Source: Betaproteobacteria bacterium (lineage in GTDB: Bacteria > Pseudomonadota > Gammaproteobacteria > Burkholderiales > Gallionellaceae). Taken from it: a DNA stretch of 9,742 nucleotides. The notes beneath the pieces are model-generated. The model was given only the letters and a program-made list of their open reading frames with translations, did not search any database and was not told the origin of the DNA. Every line of letters begins with the position of its first letter. Positions within the stretch are counted from its first letter, which is position 1. Shown here piece by piece: positions 1-7,788 of this stretch. Location of the stretch: assembly GCA_028871775.1 (NCBI GenBank), contig JAGWMH010000054.1, positions 1 through 9,742 of the forward strand, read 5' to 3'. The position numbers were made by a program, and so were the translations under genes.

Positions 1-212
1 TATTGCGATATGTGCAGCATGATGAACTGTCCAATAGATTAAATGACAGCTTTTGAATATAACTGTCCAGGCAACCCAACTCGAGTGTAGTGTTTTCTCA
101 TTGCGGAACAGGATAGCAAGCTGGGCAACGTCGCCGAACTGGCCTTTCTAACGACCTGTTCAAACAATCGAAGTTATTGAGGCAAACTGACCGGAATACA
201 TCCGGGCGAAAG
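1..212. other. Intergenic stretch downstream of gph, no supported gene
   Basis: This stretch is visibly richer in A and T than the rest of the window and shows no convincing coding region. Two plus-strand frames are open from the left edge and stop at 40-42 and 54-56. Either could be the last residues of a gene entering from the left (the first would end in a Cys/Met-rich tail CDMCSMMNCPID), but they are too short to choose between. The 9-base sequence AACTGTCCA occurs twice, at 25-33 and 61-69. A small hairpin, CCGGA-5 bases-TCCGG at 191-205, lies just beyond the gph stop. It could slow transcription leaving gph, but no T-run follows it on the minus strand, so I do not call a terminator. I see no tRNA or transposon. 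Confidence 0.5.
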
Positions 213-938
213 CTAAATGTAGTTTAACAATGCCAGGGGTGAGTCTATGTCGCCATCGGCATGCCAGCTATCCGGATTAGCCCGCGCATCAATGTAGCCA
301 TAACGGGCGATGATACTGCGCATTCCGGCGGCTTGTGCCGCTTCCATGTCGCGCAGGTCATCACCCAGAAACAGGCAGTGCTGCGGTTCGACATCCAGCA
401 GTTCACTTGCTTTGAGTAGCGGGTCAGGGTAGGGCTTGGCGCGTGTGCAGGTGTCGCCGCTGATCAGGCAGGCAGCGCGTTGCGCGTAGCCGAGCGCCTG
501 CATCAACGGGACGGTGAAGCGGTGCGGTTTGTTGGTGACTATACCCCACGGCAGGCTGCGCTGTTCCAGCGTCGCGACCAGTTGCGCCATGCCCGCGAAT
601 AATGTGGTGTGGACGCAGATGTGGGCATCATAGTAATTCAGGAAGGATTCGCGCAGGATGGCGAAATCCGGCGCATCCGGTTCGATGCCGAAACCCAGTT
701 TGAGCAGGCCGCGCGCGCCATGCGAGGCCTGTGGGCGGACGGCTTCCAGCGGCAGCGGCGGCAGGCCGCGCTGACCGCGCACATGGTTGAGTGCGGAGGC
801 CAGGTCCGGCGCGGTATCCGCGAAAGTGCCGTCAAGATCGAACAACACCGCCTTGACTACAGCGTCACCCTCTCCCGCGCTGTCGCGCTCCCCTCTCCCG
901 CGAGAGGGAGAGGGGCTGGGGGAGAGGGCGCTAATCAC
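213..938 (-). CDS. gph: Phosphoglycolate phosphatase, HAD superfamily, with repeat-encoded N-terminus
   Basis: Gph hydrolyses 2-phosphoglycolate to glycolate in the cytoplasm, removing a by-product of Rubisco oxygenation or of DNA-end repair. Numbering from a TTG at 950, the HAD motifs are: nucleophile DLDGT with D38 and D40, followed by ADTAPDL as is usual in Gph; motif II at T139-N140; motif III lysine K172 in AKPYPDP; and motif IV GDDLRD with D197, D198 and D201. The core from residue 33 is about 213 residues, close to the family's usual 220. The start is uncertain. The normal start position (GTA GTC AAG GCG, just before LFDLDGT) has no ATG, GTG or TTG. In-frame choices are TTG at 948-950, GTG at 936-938 (overlapping the end of ubiG by 8 bases) and GTG at 846-848 (giving MLFDLDGT). 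I used GTG 938, which implies translational coupling to ubiG. The first roughly 25 residues ([11 protein letters not shown] and so on) come from a palindromic repeat. Function is secure; the N-terminus is not. The substrate could be another small phosphate ester, but operon position favours Gph. Confidence 0.85.
   Translation of the reverse strand: MISALSPSPSPSRGRGERDSAGEGDAVVKAVLFDLDGTFADTAPDLASALNHVRGQRGLPPLPLEAVRPQASHGARGLLKLGFGIEPDAPDFAILRESFLNYYDAHICVHTTLFAGMAQLVATLEQRSLPWGIVTNKPHRFTVPLMQALGYAQRAACLISGDTCTRAKPYPDPLLKASELLDVEPQHCLFLGDDLRDMEAAQAAGMRSIIARYGYIDARANPDSWHADGDIDSPLALLNYI
868..928. repeat. GC-rich nested palindromic repeat at the ubiG/gph junction
   Basis: The inner perfect stem is CCCCTCTCCC (890-899) against GGGAGAGGGG (906-915) with a 6-base loop. 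The outer pair is CCCTCTCCC (868-876) against GGGAGAGGG (920-928). The element fills almost exactly the space between the ubiG stop (931-933) and the conserved start of the Gph fold (about 857). It matches a type of dispersed CCCTCTCCC palindrome that I know from many proteobacterial genomes, where it is often mistranslated as [13 protein letters not shown] peptides. Here it has no stop codon in the gph frame. As RNA it could form a strong hairpin between the two genes, adjusting how much gph is made relative to ubiG. Confidence 0.8.
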
Positions 939-1626
939 GACGGCAGGCAAAGAGATAGTTCACGTCGGTATCCTTGCCCAGCGAGTAGGTCTTGTAGAGC
1001 GGGTGGTAGCTCATGCCGGTGATGTCGCTCACGTCCAGTCCGGCGGCGCGGCAGTACTGCGCGAGTTCGGAAGGCTTGATGAATTTATCGTAATCGTGCG
1101 TTCCGCGCGGCAACAGCTTGAGCAGATACTCCGCCCCGATCACCGCGAACAGGTAAGACTTGAGGTTGCGGTTGAGCGTGGAGAAGAACACATGGCCGCC
1201 GGGCTTGACCAGTTGCGCGCAGGACTGCACGGTGCTCTCCGGGTCGGGCACATGCTCCAGCAGTTCCATGCAGGTAACCACGTCGTAGCATCCCGGCTGT
1301 TCCGCCGCCAAGTCTTCCACGGCGATGTTGCGGTAACTCACCTTGAGCCCGCTTTCCAGTAAGTGCAGCTTGGCAACCTGCAGGGCCTTGTCACCGAGGT
1401 CGATACCGGTGACCTGCGCGCCGAGCGCGGCCATGCTTTCGGCCAGGATGCCGCCGCCGCAGCCGACATCCAGCACGGTTTTGCCGGACAGCGGCGCGAT
1501 GCGGTTGATGTAATCCAGGCGCAGCGGGTTAATTTCATGCAGCGGCTTGAACTCGCTGTTGGGGTCCCACCAGCGGTGGGCAATCTGGCTGAATTTTTCC
1601 AGTTCGAGCGGATCGGCGTTGGTCAT
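931..1626 (-). CDS. ubiG: Ubiquinone biosynthesis O-methyltransferase (UbiG)
   Basis: UbiG performs both S-adenosylmethionine-dependent O-methylations of ubiquinone synthesis, on the C5-hydroxyl early and the C6-hydroxyl at the last step (3-demethylubiquinol to ubiquinol), at the inner face of the membrane. The protein is 231 residues, the normal length (E. coli about 240). The N-terminus contains the family signature AHRWWDP (16-22) and [12 protein letters not shown] (29-40). SAM motif I is VLDVGCGGG (51-59), the acidic ribose-binding residue is D76 in TGID, and the post-motif [16 protein letters not shown] begins at 114. The ATG at 1624-1626 was chosen because [22 protein letters not shown] is where the family begins. 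The frame stays open a further 135 codons to 2031, but that part lies antisense to gyrA and has no family resemblance. No strong Shine-Dalgarno sequence precedes the ATG. The gene diverges from gyrA and is followed directly by gph, the usual betaproteobacterial pair. Confidence 0.95.
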   Translation of the reverse strand: MTNADPLELEKFSQIAHRWWDPNSEFKPLHEINPLRLDYINRIAPLSGKTVLDVGCGGGILAESMAALGAQVTGIDLGDKALQVAKLHLLESGLKVSYRNIAVEDLAAEQPGCYDVVTCMELLEHVPDPESTVQSCAQLVKPGGHVFFSTLNRNLKSYLFAVIGAEYLLKLLPRGTHDYDKFIKPSELAQYCRAAGLDVSDITGMSYHPLYKTYSLGKDTDVNYLFACRRD

Positions 1627-1791
1627 GGTGTGTTTGTTTGACGAGCAGGCACGAAATGTAACAAAACTCAGGCTTGGCTGCCAGCGCATATAGGGGTTTT
1701 GGCGCTCAAAGCATTTATGTTTTGTCTCGGCCAAGGTCGGCATGATAAACTTGCAGGCTGTTTTTAAGCGTTTATTAGGGCATCGCCATCT
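1627..1791. promoter_or_regulatory. Divergent ubiG/gyrA promoter region
   Basis: This 165-base gap between the two start codons must carry promoters for both directions. For gyrA the best plus-strand match is TTGTCT (1722-1727), an 18-base spacer and TAAACT (1746-1751), which would give a leader of roughly 30 bases. A second, weaker pair is TTGCAG (1751-1756), 16 bases, TATTAG (1773-1778), but it would leave almost no leader. The only ribosome-binding hint for gyrA is AGGG at 1777-1780, 11 bases before the ATG. On the minus strand I see no good two-box promoter for ubiG; the candidate TACATT -10 at 1655-1660 has a poor -35. GyrA promoters are commonly supercoiling-sensitive, but nothing here proves that. 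Treat the hexamers as guesses. Confidence 0.4.
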
Positions 1792-4347
1792 ATGGAACAA
1801 TTCGCCAAGGAAACCCTGCCAGTCAGTCTGGAAGAGGAGATGCGCAAGTCGTATCTCGACTACGCCATGAGCGTCATCGTCGGGCGCGCGCTGCCCGATG
1901 CGCGCGACGGGCTCAAGCCGGTGCATCGCCGCGTGCTGTTCGCCATGCACGAGCTCTCCAACGACTGGAACAAGGCCTACAAGAAGTCGGCGCGTATCGT
2001 CGGCGACGTGATCGGTAAATACCACCCGCACGGCGACACGGCGGTGTACGACACCATCGTGCGCATGGCGCAGGATTTCAGCCTGCGCTACCCGCTGATA
2101 GACGGGCAGGGCAACTTCGGTTCAGTGGACGGCGATAACGCGGCGGCGATGCGTTATACCGAAATCCGCATGGCGCGCATCGCGCACGAATTGCTTGCCG
2201 ACCTCGACAAGGAAACCGTGGACTTCGGGCCGAACTACGACGGTTCCGAGCACGAACCGCTGGTACTCCCGGCGCGCTTCCCCAACCTGCTGGTGAACGG
2301 TTCTTCCGGTATTGCGGTGGGCATGGCGACCAACATCCCGCCGCATAATCTGAACGAAGTGGTGGATGCCTGTCTGGCGCTGCTGAAAAACCCCGAGCTG
2401 GATATCGAGCAGTTGATCGAGCTTGTTCCCGCGCCGGATTTCCCCACTGCCGGCTTCATTTATGGCACGGCGGGCATCAAGGAGGGTTACCGCACCGGGC
2501 GCGGGCGTGTGGTGATGCGCGCGCGCTGCCACTTTGAGGATATGGGCAAGGGTGATCGCCAATCTATCATTATTGATGAACTGCCTTATCAGGTAAACAA
2601 GGCCAACCTGCTGATAAAGATCGGCGAGCTGGTGCGCGACAAGCGCATCGAGGGCATCTCCGAAATCCGCGATGAATCGGACAAGTCCGGGATGCGCGCG
2701 GTAATCGAGCTGAAGCGCGGCGAGAATGCCGAGGTGATTCTCAACCAGCTGTACAAGGAAACTCAGTTGCAGGACAGCTTCGGCATGAACATGGTGGCCC
2801 TGCTCGACGGCCGTCCGCAACTGCTCAACCTGAAGCAATTCCTGGACGCCTTCCTGCGCCATCGCCGCGAGGTGGTGACGCGCCGCACCATATTCGAGTT
2901 GCGCAAGGCGCGTGACCGCGGCCATATCCTGGAAGGCTTGGCGGTTGCGCTGTCCAATGTGGATGAGATTATCGCGCTGATCAAGGCGGCGGCCACACCG
3001 GCCATTGCCAAGCAGGAATTGATGGCGCATTCCTGGCGCTCCTCGCTGGTGGAAGACATGCTGAGCCGGGTGAGCGATGCGGCGCGCCCGGAACACCTGT
3101 TGCCTGAATTCGGCCTGGTCGGCAAGGGCAAGCAGCGCGCTTACAAGCTGTCCGACCTGCAGGCGCAAGCCATTCTGGAGCTGCGCTTGCAGCGTCTGAC
3201 CGGGCTGGAGCAGGACAAGATTGTCGGCGAATACCGCGAAGTGATGGAGACGATCACCGACCTGCTCGATATTCTGGCGAAGCCTGCACGCATTACGCAG
3301 ATCATCGGTGACGAGCTGGTCGCGATCAAATCGCAATACGGCGACAAACGCCGCAGCGAGATTGTCACCCACACGCAGGACATGAGCATGGAAGACCTGA
3401 TCGCGCCGGAGGACGTGGTGGTCACGCTGTCGCACGGCGGCTACATGAAGGCGCAGAAGCTGGACGAATACCGCGCGCAGAAACGCGGCGGGCGCGGCAA
3501 GCAGGCGGCCAGCACCAAGGAAGACGATTTCATCGACAACCTGTTCATCGCCAACACACACAATTACATCCTGTGCTTCTCCAGCCGCGGACGCGTGTAC
3601 TGGATCAAGGTATATGACGTGCCGCAGGGCGGGCGCACCAGCCGCGGCAAGCCGATTGTCAACCTGCTGCCGCTGGAGGAGGGCGAGAAGATCAACGCCA
3701 TCCTGCCGGTGAAAGAATTCAGTGACGACCAGTTCGTGTTTTTCGCCACCGCTAACGGCACGGTGAAGAAGACCGCGCTGTCTGATTACGCCAATCCGCG
3801 CAAGGCCGGCATCATCGCCATCAATCTGGACGAGGGCGACTACCTGATCGGCGTGGCGCTGACCGACGGCAAGCATGACGTGATGCTGTTCTCCGATGGC
3901 GGCAAGGCGGTGCGCTTCGACGAAAACGACGTGCGTGCCATGGGGCGCGCGTCGCGCGGCGTGCGCGGCATGAAGCTGGCCGCGAAACAGCAGGTGATCG
4001 CGCTGCTGGTGGCGGGAGATGAGAGCCAGGCTGTGCTGACCGCGACCGAGAACGGTTACGGCAAGCGCACGCCGATTACCGAGTACACCCGCCACGGGCG
4101 CGGCACGCAGGGCATGATCGCGATCCAGACTTCCGCCCGCAACGGCAAGGTGGTGGCGGCGACACTGGTAAATCAGGAAGATGAGATCATGCTGATCGGC
4201 ACCAACGGTGTGCTGATCCGCACCCGCGTCAAGGAAATCCGCGAAATGAGCCGCTCGACGCAGGGGGTCACGCTGATCAACCTGGGCGAGGGCGACAAGC
4301 TGGCCGGCTTGAGCCGCATCGCCGAATCGGAAGAAGAGTCCGAATAA
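1792..4347 (+). CDS. gyrA: DNA gyrase subunit A
   Basis: GyrA is the DNA breakage-reunion subunit of the A2B2 type II topoisomerase that introduces negative supercoils using ATP hydrolysed by GyrB. The 851-residue protein is close to the family's usual length (E. coli 875, with a longer acidic tail). N-terminal numbering matches E. coli exactly: active-site tyrosine Y122 lies in [10 protein letters not shown], and the quinolone-binding segment [11 protein letters not shown] has T83 and D87. Threonine at 83 is normal in several proteobacteria, so it is not by itself a resistance mutation. The winged-helix/tower core runs to about 530. The C-terminal DNA-wrapping pinwheel begins near there and carries the GyrA box QKRGGRGK at 563-570, needed for wrapping and supercoiling. 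The tail is short and acidic (ESEEESE). [29 protein letters not shown] fixes the start. No intein or break is seen. serC follows after 21 bases with no terminator, so the two are probably co-transcribed. Confidence 0.98.
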   Translation: MEQFAKETLPVSLEEEMRKSYLDYAMSVIVGRALPDARDGLKPVHRRVLFAMHELSNDWNKAYKKSARIVGDVIGKYHPHGDTAVYDTIVRMAQDFSLRYPLIDGQGNFGSVDGDNAAAMRYTEIRMARIAHELLADLDKETVDFGPNYDGSEHEPLVLPARFPNLLVNGSSGIAVGMATNIPPHNLNEVVDACLALLKNPELDIEQLIELVPAPDFPTAGFIYGTAGIKEGYRTGRGRVVMRARCHFEDMGKGDRQSIIIDELPYQVNKANLLIKIGELVRDKRIEGISEIRDESDKSGMRAVIELKRGENAEVILNQLYKETQLQDSFGMNMVALLDGRPQLLNLKQFLDAFLRHRREVVTRRTIFELRKARDRGHILEGLAVALSNVDEIIALIKAAATPAIAKQELMAHSWRSSLVEDMLSRVSDAARPEHLLPEFGLVGKGKQRAYKLSDLQAQAILELRLQRLTGLEQDKIVGEYREVMETITDLLDILAKPARITQIIGDELVAIKSQYGDKRRSEIVTHTQDMSMEDLIAPEDVVVTLSHGGYMKAQKLDEYRAQKRGGRGKQAASTKEDDFIDNLFIANTHNYILCFSSRGRVYWIKVYDVPQGGRTSRGKPIVNLLPLEEGEKINAILPVKEFSDDQFVFFATANGTVKKTALSDYANPRKAGIIAINLDEGDYLIGVALTDGKHDVMLFSDGGKAVRFDENDVRAMGRASRGVRGMKLAAKQQVIALLVAGDESQAVLTATENGYGKRTPITEYTRHGRGTQGMIAIQTSARNGKVVAATLVNQEDEIMLIGTNGVLIRTRVKEIREMSRSTQGVTLINLGEGDKLAGLSRIAESEEESE

Positions 4348-4368
4348 ACCAACCATCGGGGAACAGGC

Positions 4369-5451
4369 ATGACGATCTATAACTTCAGCGCAGGCCCGGC
4401 AGTATTGCCGCGCGAAGTGTTGCAGCAGGCGCGGGAAGAGTTGCTCGACTGGCACGGCAGCGGCATGTCGGTGATGGAGATGTCGCATCGCGGCAAGGAA
4501 TTCACGAGCATCGCGGCGGCGGCAGAAGCCGACTTGCGCGAGCTGCTGGCTATTCCATCCGGCTACAAGGTGCTGTTCCTGCAGGGCGGTGCGCATCTGC
4601 AATTTGCCATGATTCCCCTGAATCTGCTGCGCGGCAAGCCGTCGGCGGACTATGTGAACACCGGCGAATGGTCGAAGAAGGCGATCGGCGAGGCCCGGAA
4701 GTTTGGCGCCGTGAATGTCGTGGCGAGCAACACAGACAGGAACTGCACCTATGTCCCGGCATTCGATACCTGGCAGCGCGATAAAAATGCTGCTTACCTG
4801 CATTACACGCCGAATGAAACCATAGGCGGGGTGGAATTCAATTGGGTGCCGGAAACCGGCGCAGTGCCCCTGGTGGCGGACATGTCCTCCAATATTTTGT
4901 CGCGCCCTATCGATGTATCGAAATACGGGTTGATTTACGCCGGGGCGCAAAAAAATATCGGGCCTGCGGGGCTGACCGTTGTCATCGTGCGTGACGACCT
5001 GCTCGGCCAGGTTCTGCCCGGCACGCCTACCATGCTGGATTACAAGGTCCATGCCGACAACGGCTCGATGTACAACACGCCGCCGACTTATGGCATCTAC
5101 ATCGCCGGGCTGGTGTTCCAGTGGCTGAAGCGCAACGGCGGCGTCGCACAGATGGAACAAGCCAACATCGCCAAGGCCAGGCTGTTGTACGATGCGATTG
5201 ATGCCAGCAACGGTTTTTACAATTGCCCGGTGGCCAAGCCCGACCGCTCGCGCATGAATGTGCCATTTATGCTGAAGGATGCCGCGCTGGATGGTGACTT
5301 TCTCAAACAGGCGGATGCGCGCGGGTTATTGCAATTGAAGGGGCACCGCTCGGTGGGCGGGATGCGCGCCTCGATTTACAATGCGATGCCGCTGGCTGGC
5401 GTGCAGGCATTGGTCGGTTTTATGAACGAATTTGCCCGGCAGCGCGGCTAG
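4369..5451 (+). CDS. serC: Phosphoserine aminotransferase (SerC)
   Basis: SerC transfers the amino group of glutamate to 3-phosphohydroxypyruvate to make phosphoserine, the second step of serine synthesis. In proteobacteria it also acts on 3-hydroxy-2-oxo-4-phosphooxybutanoate in pyridoxal phosphate synthesis. The 360-residue protein is full length for a class V, fold-type I PLP enzyme. It opens with the signature [24 protein letters not shown] starts at 145, the segment [14 protein letters not shown] lies just before the cofactor site, and the Schiff-base lysine is K195 in [12 protein letters not shown] (E. coli K198). The C-terminal [18 protein letters not shown] is typical. GGGGA at 4358-4362 lies 6 bases before the ATG and supports this start. 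It sits 21 bases after gyrA and 2 bases before pheA. Its grouping with aromatic genes makes sense because serine is consumed by tryptophan synthase and PLP serves the aminotransferases. Confidence 0.97.
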   Translation: MTIYNFSAGPAVLPREVLQQAREELLDWHGSGMSVMEMSHRGKEFTSIAAAAEADLRELLAIPSGYKVLFLQGGAHLQFAMIPLNLLRGKPSADYVNTGEWSKKAIGEARKFGAVNVVASNTDRNCTYVPAFDTWQRDKNAAYLHYTPNETIGGVEFNWVPETGAVPLVADMSSNILSRPIDVSKYGLIYAGAQKNIGPAGLTVVIVRDDLLGQVLPGTPTMLDYKVHADNGSMYNTPPTYGIYIAGLVFQWLKRNGGVAQMEQANIAKARLLYDAIDASNGFYNCPVAKPDRSRMNVPFMLKDAALDGDFLKQADARGLLQLKGHRSVGGMRASIYNAMPLAGVQALVGFMNEFARQRG

Positions 5452-5453
5452 CA

Positions 5454-6518
5454 ATGAGCGATAAATTAAAACAGCTTCGTGCGCAGATTGACCGCCTTGA
5501 CGATGAGTTGTTGAAGCTCGTCAATCAACGCGCCGACTTGGCTCGGCAGATCGGGCACCTGAAAGATAACGATGCGGTGCTGCGCCCGGAACGTGAAGCG
5601 CAGATTTTGCAGCGCGTGCAAAACAACAATACCGGGCCGTTGAGCAAGCAGGCGGTGGCGCAATTGTTCACGGAAATCATGTCGCAGTGCCGCGCGCTGG
5701 AGGCTCCGCTGTTGGTGGCTTATCTCGGGCCGGAAGGCACATTCAGCGAGGCGGCCGCACTGAAACGCTTTGGCAGCGCGGTACAGAGCAAGCCGTGCAC
5801 GACCATTGATGAAGTGTTTCGCGCGGTGGAAAGCGGTGCGGTGAATTTCGGCATGGTGCCGGTGGAAAACTCCACCGAGGGCGCGATCGGACGCACGCTG
5901 GATTTGCTGTTGCAAAGCCCGCTCAAGGTTTGCGGCGAGGTAATGCTGGCAATCCACCAATGCCTGCTTGCCAAGGGGTGCGCGCTGGGTGATATTCAAA
6001 CCGTTTATTCGCATCCGCAATCCTTCGGGCAGTGCCAGGGCTGGCTGAATGCCAATCTGCCACATGCGGCGCGCGTTCAGGTTGCCAGCAACGCCGAAGC
6101 GGCCCGCCTCGCGGCGGAGCAGCCCGACAGCGCGGCGATAGCAGGCAGCCAGGCGGCCGCACATTTCGGTTTGTCGGTGTGCATGGAAAACATCGAGGAC
6201 GACGCCAAAAACACTACACGCTTTCTGGTGATCGGCAGCCAGGACGTGGCCCATTCCGGACGCGACAAAACCTCGCTGGTGATGTCCGCCGCGAATCGCC
6301 CGGGCGCGGTGCATGATTTGCTGGTGCCGCTTGCCAGGCACGGTGTCAGCATGACCAAACTGGAATCACGCCCGGCGCGTTCCGGTCTGTGGGAATACGT
6401 GTTTTTCCTGGACATCGAAGGGCATCAGTCCGACAAAAAAGTGGCCGCTGCATTGGTCGAGTTGAAACAGGTCGCTGCATTCGTGAAGGTGCTGGGTTCG
6501 TACCCAGTCGCTACATAG
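5454..6518 (+). CDS. pheA: Bifunctional chorismate mutase/prephenate dehydratase (P-protein)
   Basis: PheA converts chorismate to prephenate and then to phenylpyruvate, the committed branch to phenylalanine. Three domains are visible in 354 residues. An all-helical AroQ chorismate mutase occupies about 1-85, with likely active-site residues R9, R26, K37, R47 and E48. Prephenate dehydratase covers about 88-262, with YLGPEGTFSEA from 90, VENST at 137-141 and the catalytic TRF at 255-257. A C-terminal ACT domain (about 272-350) carries GAVHDLL (284-290) and ESRP (304-307), the two segments forming the phenylalanine allosteric site in this family, so feedback inhibition is expected. The ATG lies 2 bases after the serC stop with no clear Shine-Dalgarno sequence, pointing to translational coupling. 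The last codons (GCT ACA TAG) are inside the left end of a palindromic repeat, so the natural C-terminus may have been altered by a residue or two; the domains themselves are complete. Confidence 0.96.
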   Translation: MSDKLKQLRAQIDRLDDELLKLVNQRADLARQIGHLKDNDAVLRPEREAQILQRVQNNNTGPLSKQAVAQLFTEIMSQCRALEAPLLVAYLGPEGTFSEAAALKRFGSAVQSKPCTTIDEVFRAVESGAVNFGMVPVENSTEGAIGRTLDLLLQSPLKVCGEVMLAIHQCLLAKGCALGDIQTVYSHPQSFGQCQGWLNANLPHAARVQVASNAEAARLAAEQPDSAAIAGSQAAAHFGLSVCMENIEDDAKNTTRFLVIGSQDVAHSGRDKTSLVMSAANRPGAVHDLLVPLARHGVSMTKLESRPARSGLWEYVFFLDIEGHQSDKKVAAALVELKQVAAFVKVLGSYPVAT

Positions 6519-6656
6519 CGCATAAATCTACTGCGCGAACCGGCATTGGGGTCGCGCGGTGCTCGGCATCCTCATGTACTTCTATGTACACTCCGGTGCC
6601 TGTGCTCCGGGCTTCCTCAATGTCGGCCCGCTCGCTACGATTTCTGCCGCTATGTA
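6512..6656. repeat. 145-base palindromic dispersed element between pheA and hisC
   Basis: Nearly the whole pheA-hisC gap is one long imperfect inverted repeat. Its ends pair as TACATAGCG (6512-6520) and CGCTATGTA (6648-6656). The next bases continue as CATAAATC (6521-6528) against GATTTCTG (6639-6646), then CCGGCATTG (6540-6548) against CAATGTCGG (6617-6625). The centre is TGTAC (6575-6579), a 6-base loop and GTACA (6586-6590). By eye about 50 of 68 left-arm bases match. The structure looks like a non-autonomous palindromic repeat; I associate the GTACATAGAAGTACATGAGGATGCCGAG pattern only loosely with repeats in other proteobacteria and cannot check its copy number. The left terminus overlaps pheA and provides its TAG stop (6516-6518). 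It contains no credible gene. Immediately to the right, TATGAT (6655-6660) resembles a -10 box and might serve hisC, though no good -35 lies 16-18 bases upstream. Confidence 0.75.
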
Positions 6657-6684
6657 TGATAAATAGATATGTGTTGATTGAAAG

Positions 6685-7788
6685 ATGAATTATTCCGAAC
6701 TTGCACCACCCTACATCCGCGCCATTGCGCCTTATCAGCCCGGCAAGCCGATCGCCGAGCTGGAGCGCGAGCTGGGCATCAGCGGCATCGTCAAGCTGGC
6801 CTCCAACGAGAACCCGCTCGGTTGCAGCCCGCTGGCAGTGGCGGCGATGCACGAGGCGATCAGGACCATCGCGCTGTATCCGGACGGCAACGGTTTCGAG
6901 CTGAAGGATGCGCTGTCCAAACGCTATGGTGTCGAGCACGCGCGCATCGTTCTGGGCAACGGCTCCAACGACATGCTGGAACTGGCCGCGCGCGCCTTTC
7001 TCGCACCCGGTGACAAGGCGGTGTACTCGGCCCATGCCTTTGCGGTGTACCCGCTGGCGACGCAGGCGGTGGGCGCCACGGGCATCAGTGTGCCAGCCAT
7101 AAATTTCGGCCATGATCTGGAAGCGATGCGCAAGGCTGCCGTGGAACAGCAGGCCAAGCTGATGTTCATCGCCAACCCGAACAACCCGACCGGCACCTTC
7201 CTAGGTGCCCCGAAACTGCTGGATTTTATGCGTGCGCTGCCGCCGCAGGTTCTGGTGGTGCTGGACGAGGCATACAACGAATATCTGCCGGTGGAATGCC
7301 GCTATGACAGCGTGAGCTGGCTCAAGGATTTTCCTAACCTGATCATCTCGCGCACTTTCTCCAAGGCCTACGGTTTGGCCGGTTTGCGCGTGGGTTATGC
7401 GTTTGCCAACGCGCAGGTGGCGGACATGATGAACCGCGTGCGCCAGCCGTTCAACGTCAACAGCGTGGCGCAGGCCGCCGCCACAGCGGCATTGCGGGAC
7501 GAGGACTTCGTCAGGCAGACTCATGAACTCAACCTGCGCGGCATGGGACAGATCACGCAGGGACTGGGCAAGCTGGGGTTGGAGTTCATCACGTCGTATG
7601 GGAATTTTGTCAGTTTCAGAATAGCGAATGCGGCGCGCATGTATCGCCGCCTGCTGGAACTCGGCGTGATTGTGCGGCCCGTTGCCAGTTACGACATGCC
7701 GGATTATTTGCGCGTGAGCATCGGATTGGAATCAGAGAACGAAAAATTTTTGTCTGCACTAAAGCAGGTACTGGGGGAAACAGCATGA
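6685..7788 (+). CDS. hisC: Histidinol-phosphate aminotransferase, probable aromatic aminotransferase role
   Basis: This class I/II PLP aminotransferase converts imidazole-acetol phosphate plus glutamate to histidinol phosphate. The 367-residue protein is full length. It shows [17 protein letters not shown] near the start, the SNENPLG signature (N41-E42-N43-P44), NPNNPTG with N167 stacking at the cofactor, LDEAYNEY from 193 (D194 and Y197), the Schiff-base lysine K227 in [17 protein letters not shown], and R235. A conserved R for the substrate carboxylate lies near the C-terminus (DYLRVSIG). Position matters: it is flanked by pheA and DAHP synthase with no other histidine gene in view. Studies of the equivalent Pseudomonas supraoperon describe this HisC subtype as broad-specificity, able to transaminate phenylpyruvate, 4-hydroxyphenylpyruvate or prephenate, so I infer a dual histidine/aromatic role. 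The ATG has only a weak AAAG in front of it. Its stop overlaps the next start by 4 bases (ATGA). Confidence 0.94.
   Translation: MNYSELAPPYIRAIAPYQPGKPIAELERELGISGIVKLASNENPLGCSPLAVAAMHEAIRTIALYPDGNGFELKDALSKRYGVEHARIVLGNGSNDMLELAARAFLAPGDKAVYSAHAFAVYPLATQAVGATGISVPAINFGHDLEAMRKAAVEQQAKLMFIANPNNPTGTFLGAPKLLDFMRALPPQVLVVLDEAYNEYLPVECRYDSVSWLKDFPNLIISRTFSKAYGLAGLRVGYAFANAQVADMMNRVRQPFNVNSVAQAAATAALRDEDFVRQTHELNLRGMGQITQGLGKLGLEFITSYGNFVSFRIANAARMYRRLLELGVIVRPVASYDMPDYLRVSIGLESENEKFLSALKQVLGETA

Noticed and set aside
25..69. Direct repeat AACTGTCCA x2 as an insertion-sequence end or target-site duplication
   Set aside because: Nine bases repeated 36 bases apart, with no transposase, no terminal inverted repeats and nothing between the copies, is compatible with chance.
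191..205. Terminator after gph
   Set aside because: There is only a 5-base stem and no T-run on the minus strand. It could contribute to termination but does not meet the usual criteria.
1627..2031. N-terminal extension of UbiG by 135 residues
   Set aside because: The extension is antisense to the start of gyrA and the promoter gap; the family begins at the ATG at 1626 with [11 protein letters not shown] soon after.
2122..5160. A 1012-codon open frame on the minus strand, spanning most of gyrA and into serC
   Set aside because: It is antisense to two unmistakable genes, crosses their boundary, and its product is the low-complexity His/Gln/Arg/Ala/Leu mixture expected from reading GC-biased codons backward. 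I see no domain motif in it.
5466..6341. 291-codon minus-strand frame opposite pheA
   Set aside because: It is a shadow of pheA with biased composition and no recognisable motif. The similar 299-codon frame at 7704-8603 opposite aroF is rejected for the same reason.
6512..6656. tRNA, riboswitch or phenylalanine attenuator between pheA and hisC
   Set aside because: The fold is one long imperfect palindrome rather than a cloverleaf or aptamer; there is no leader peptide rich in Phe/His codons and no T-run terminator.
6511..7113. Minus-strand frame of 200 codons ending in the pheA-hisC gap
   Set aside because: Most of it is antisense to hisC, and the remaining third is translation of the palindromic repeat, so it is not evidence of a gene.
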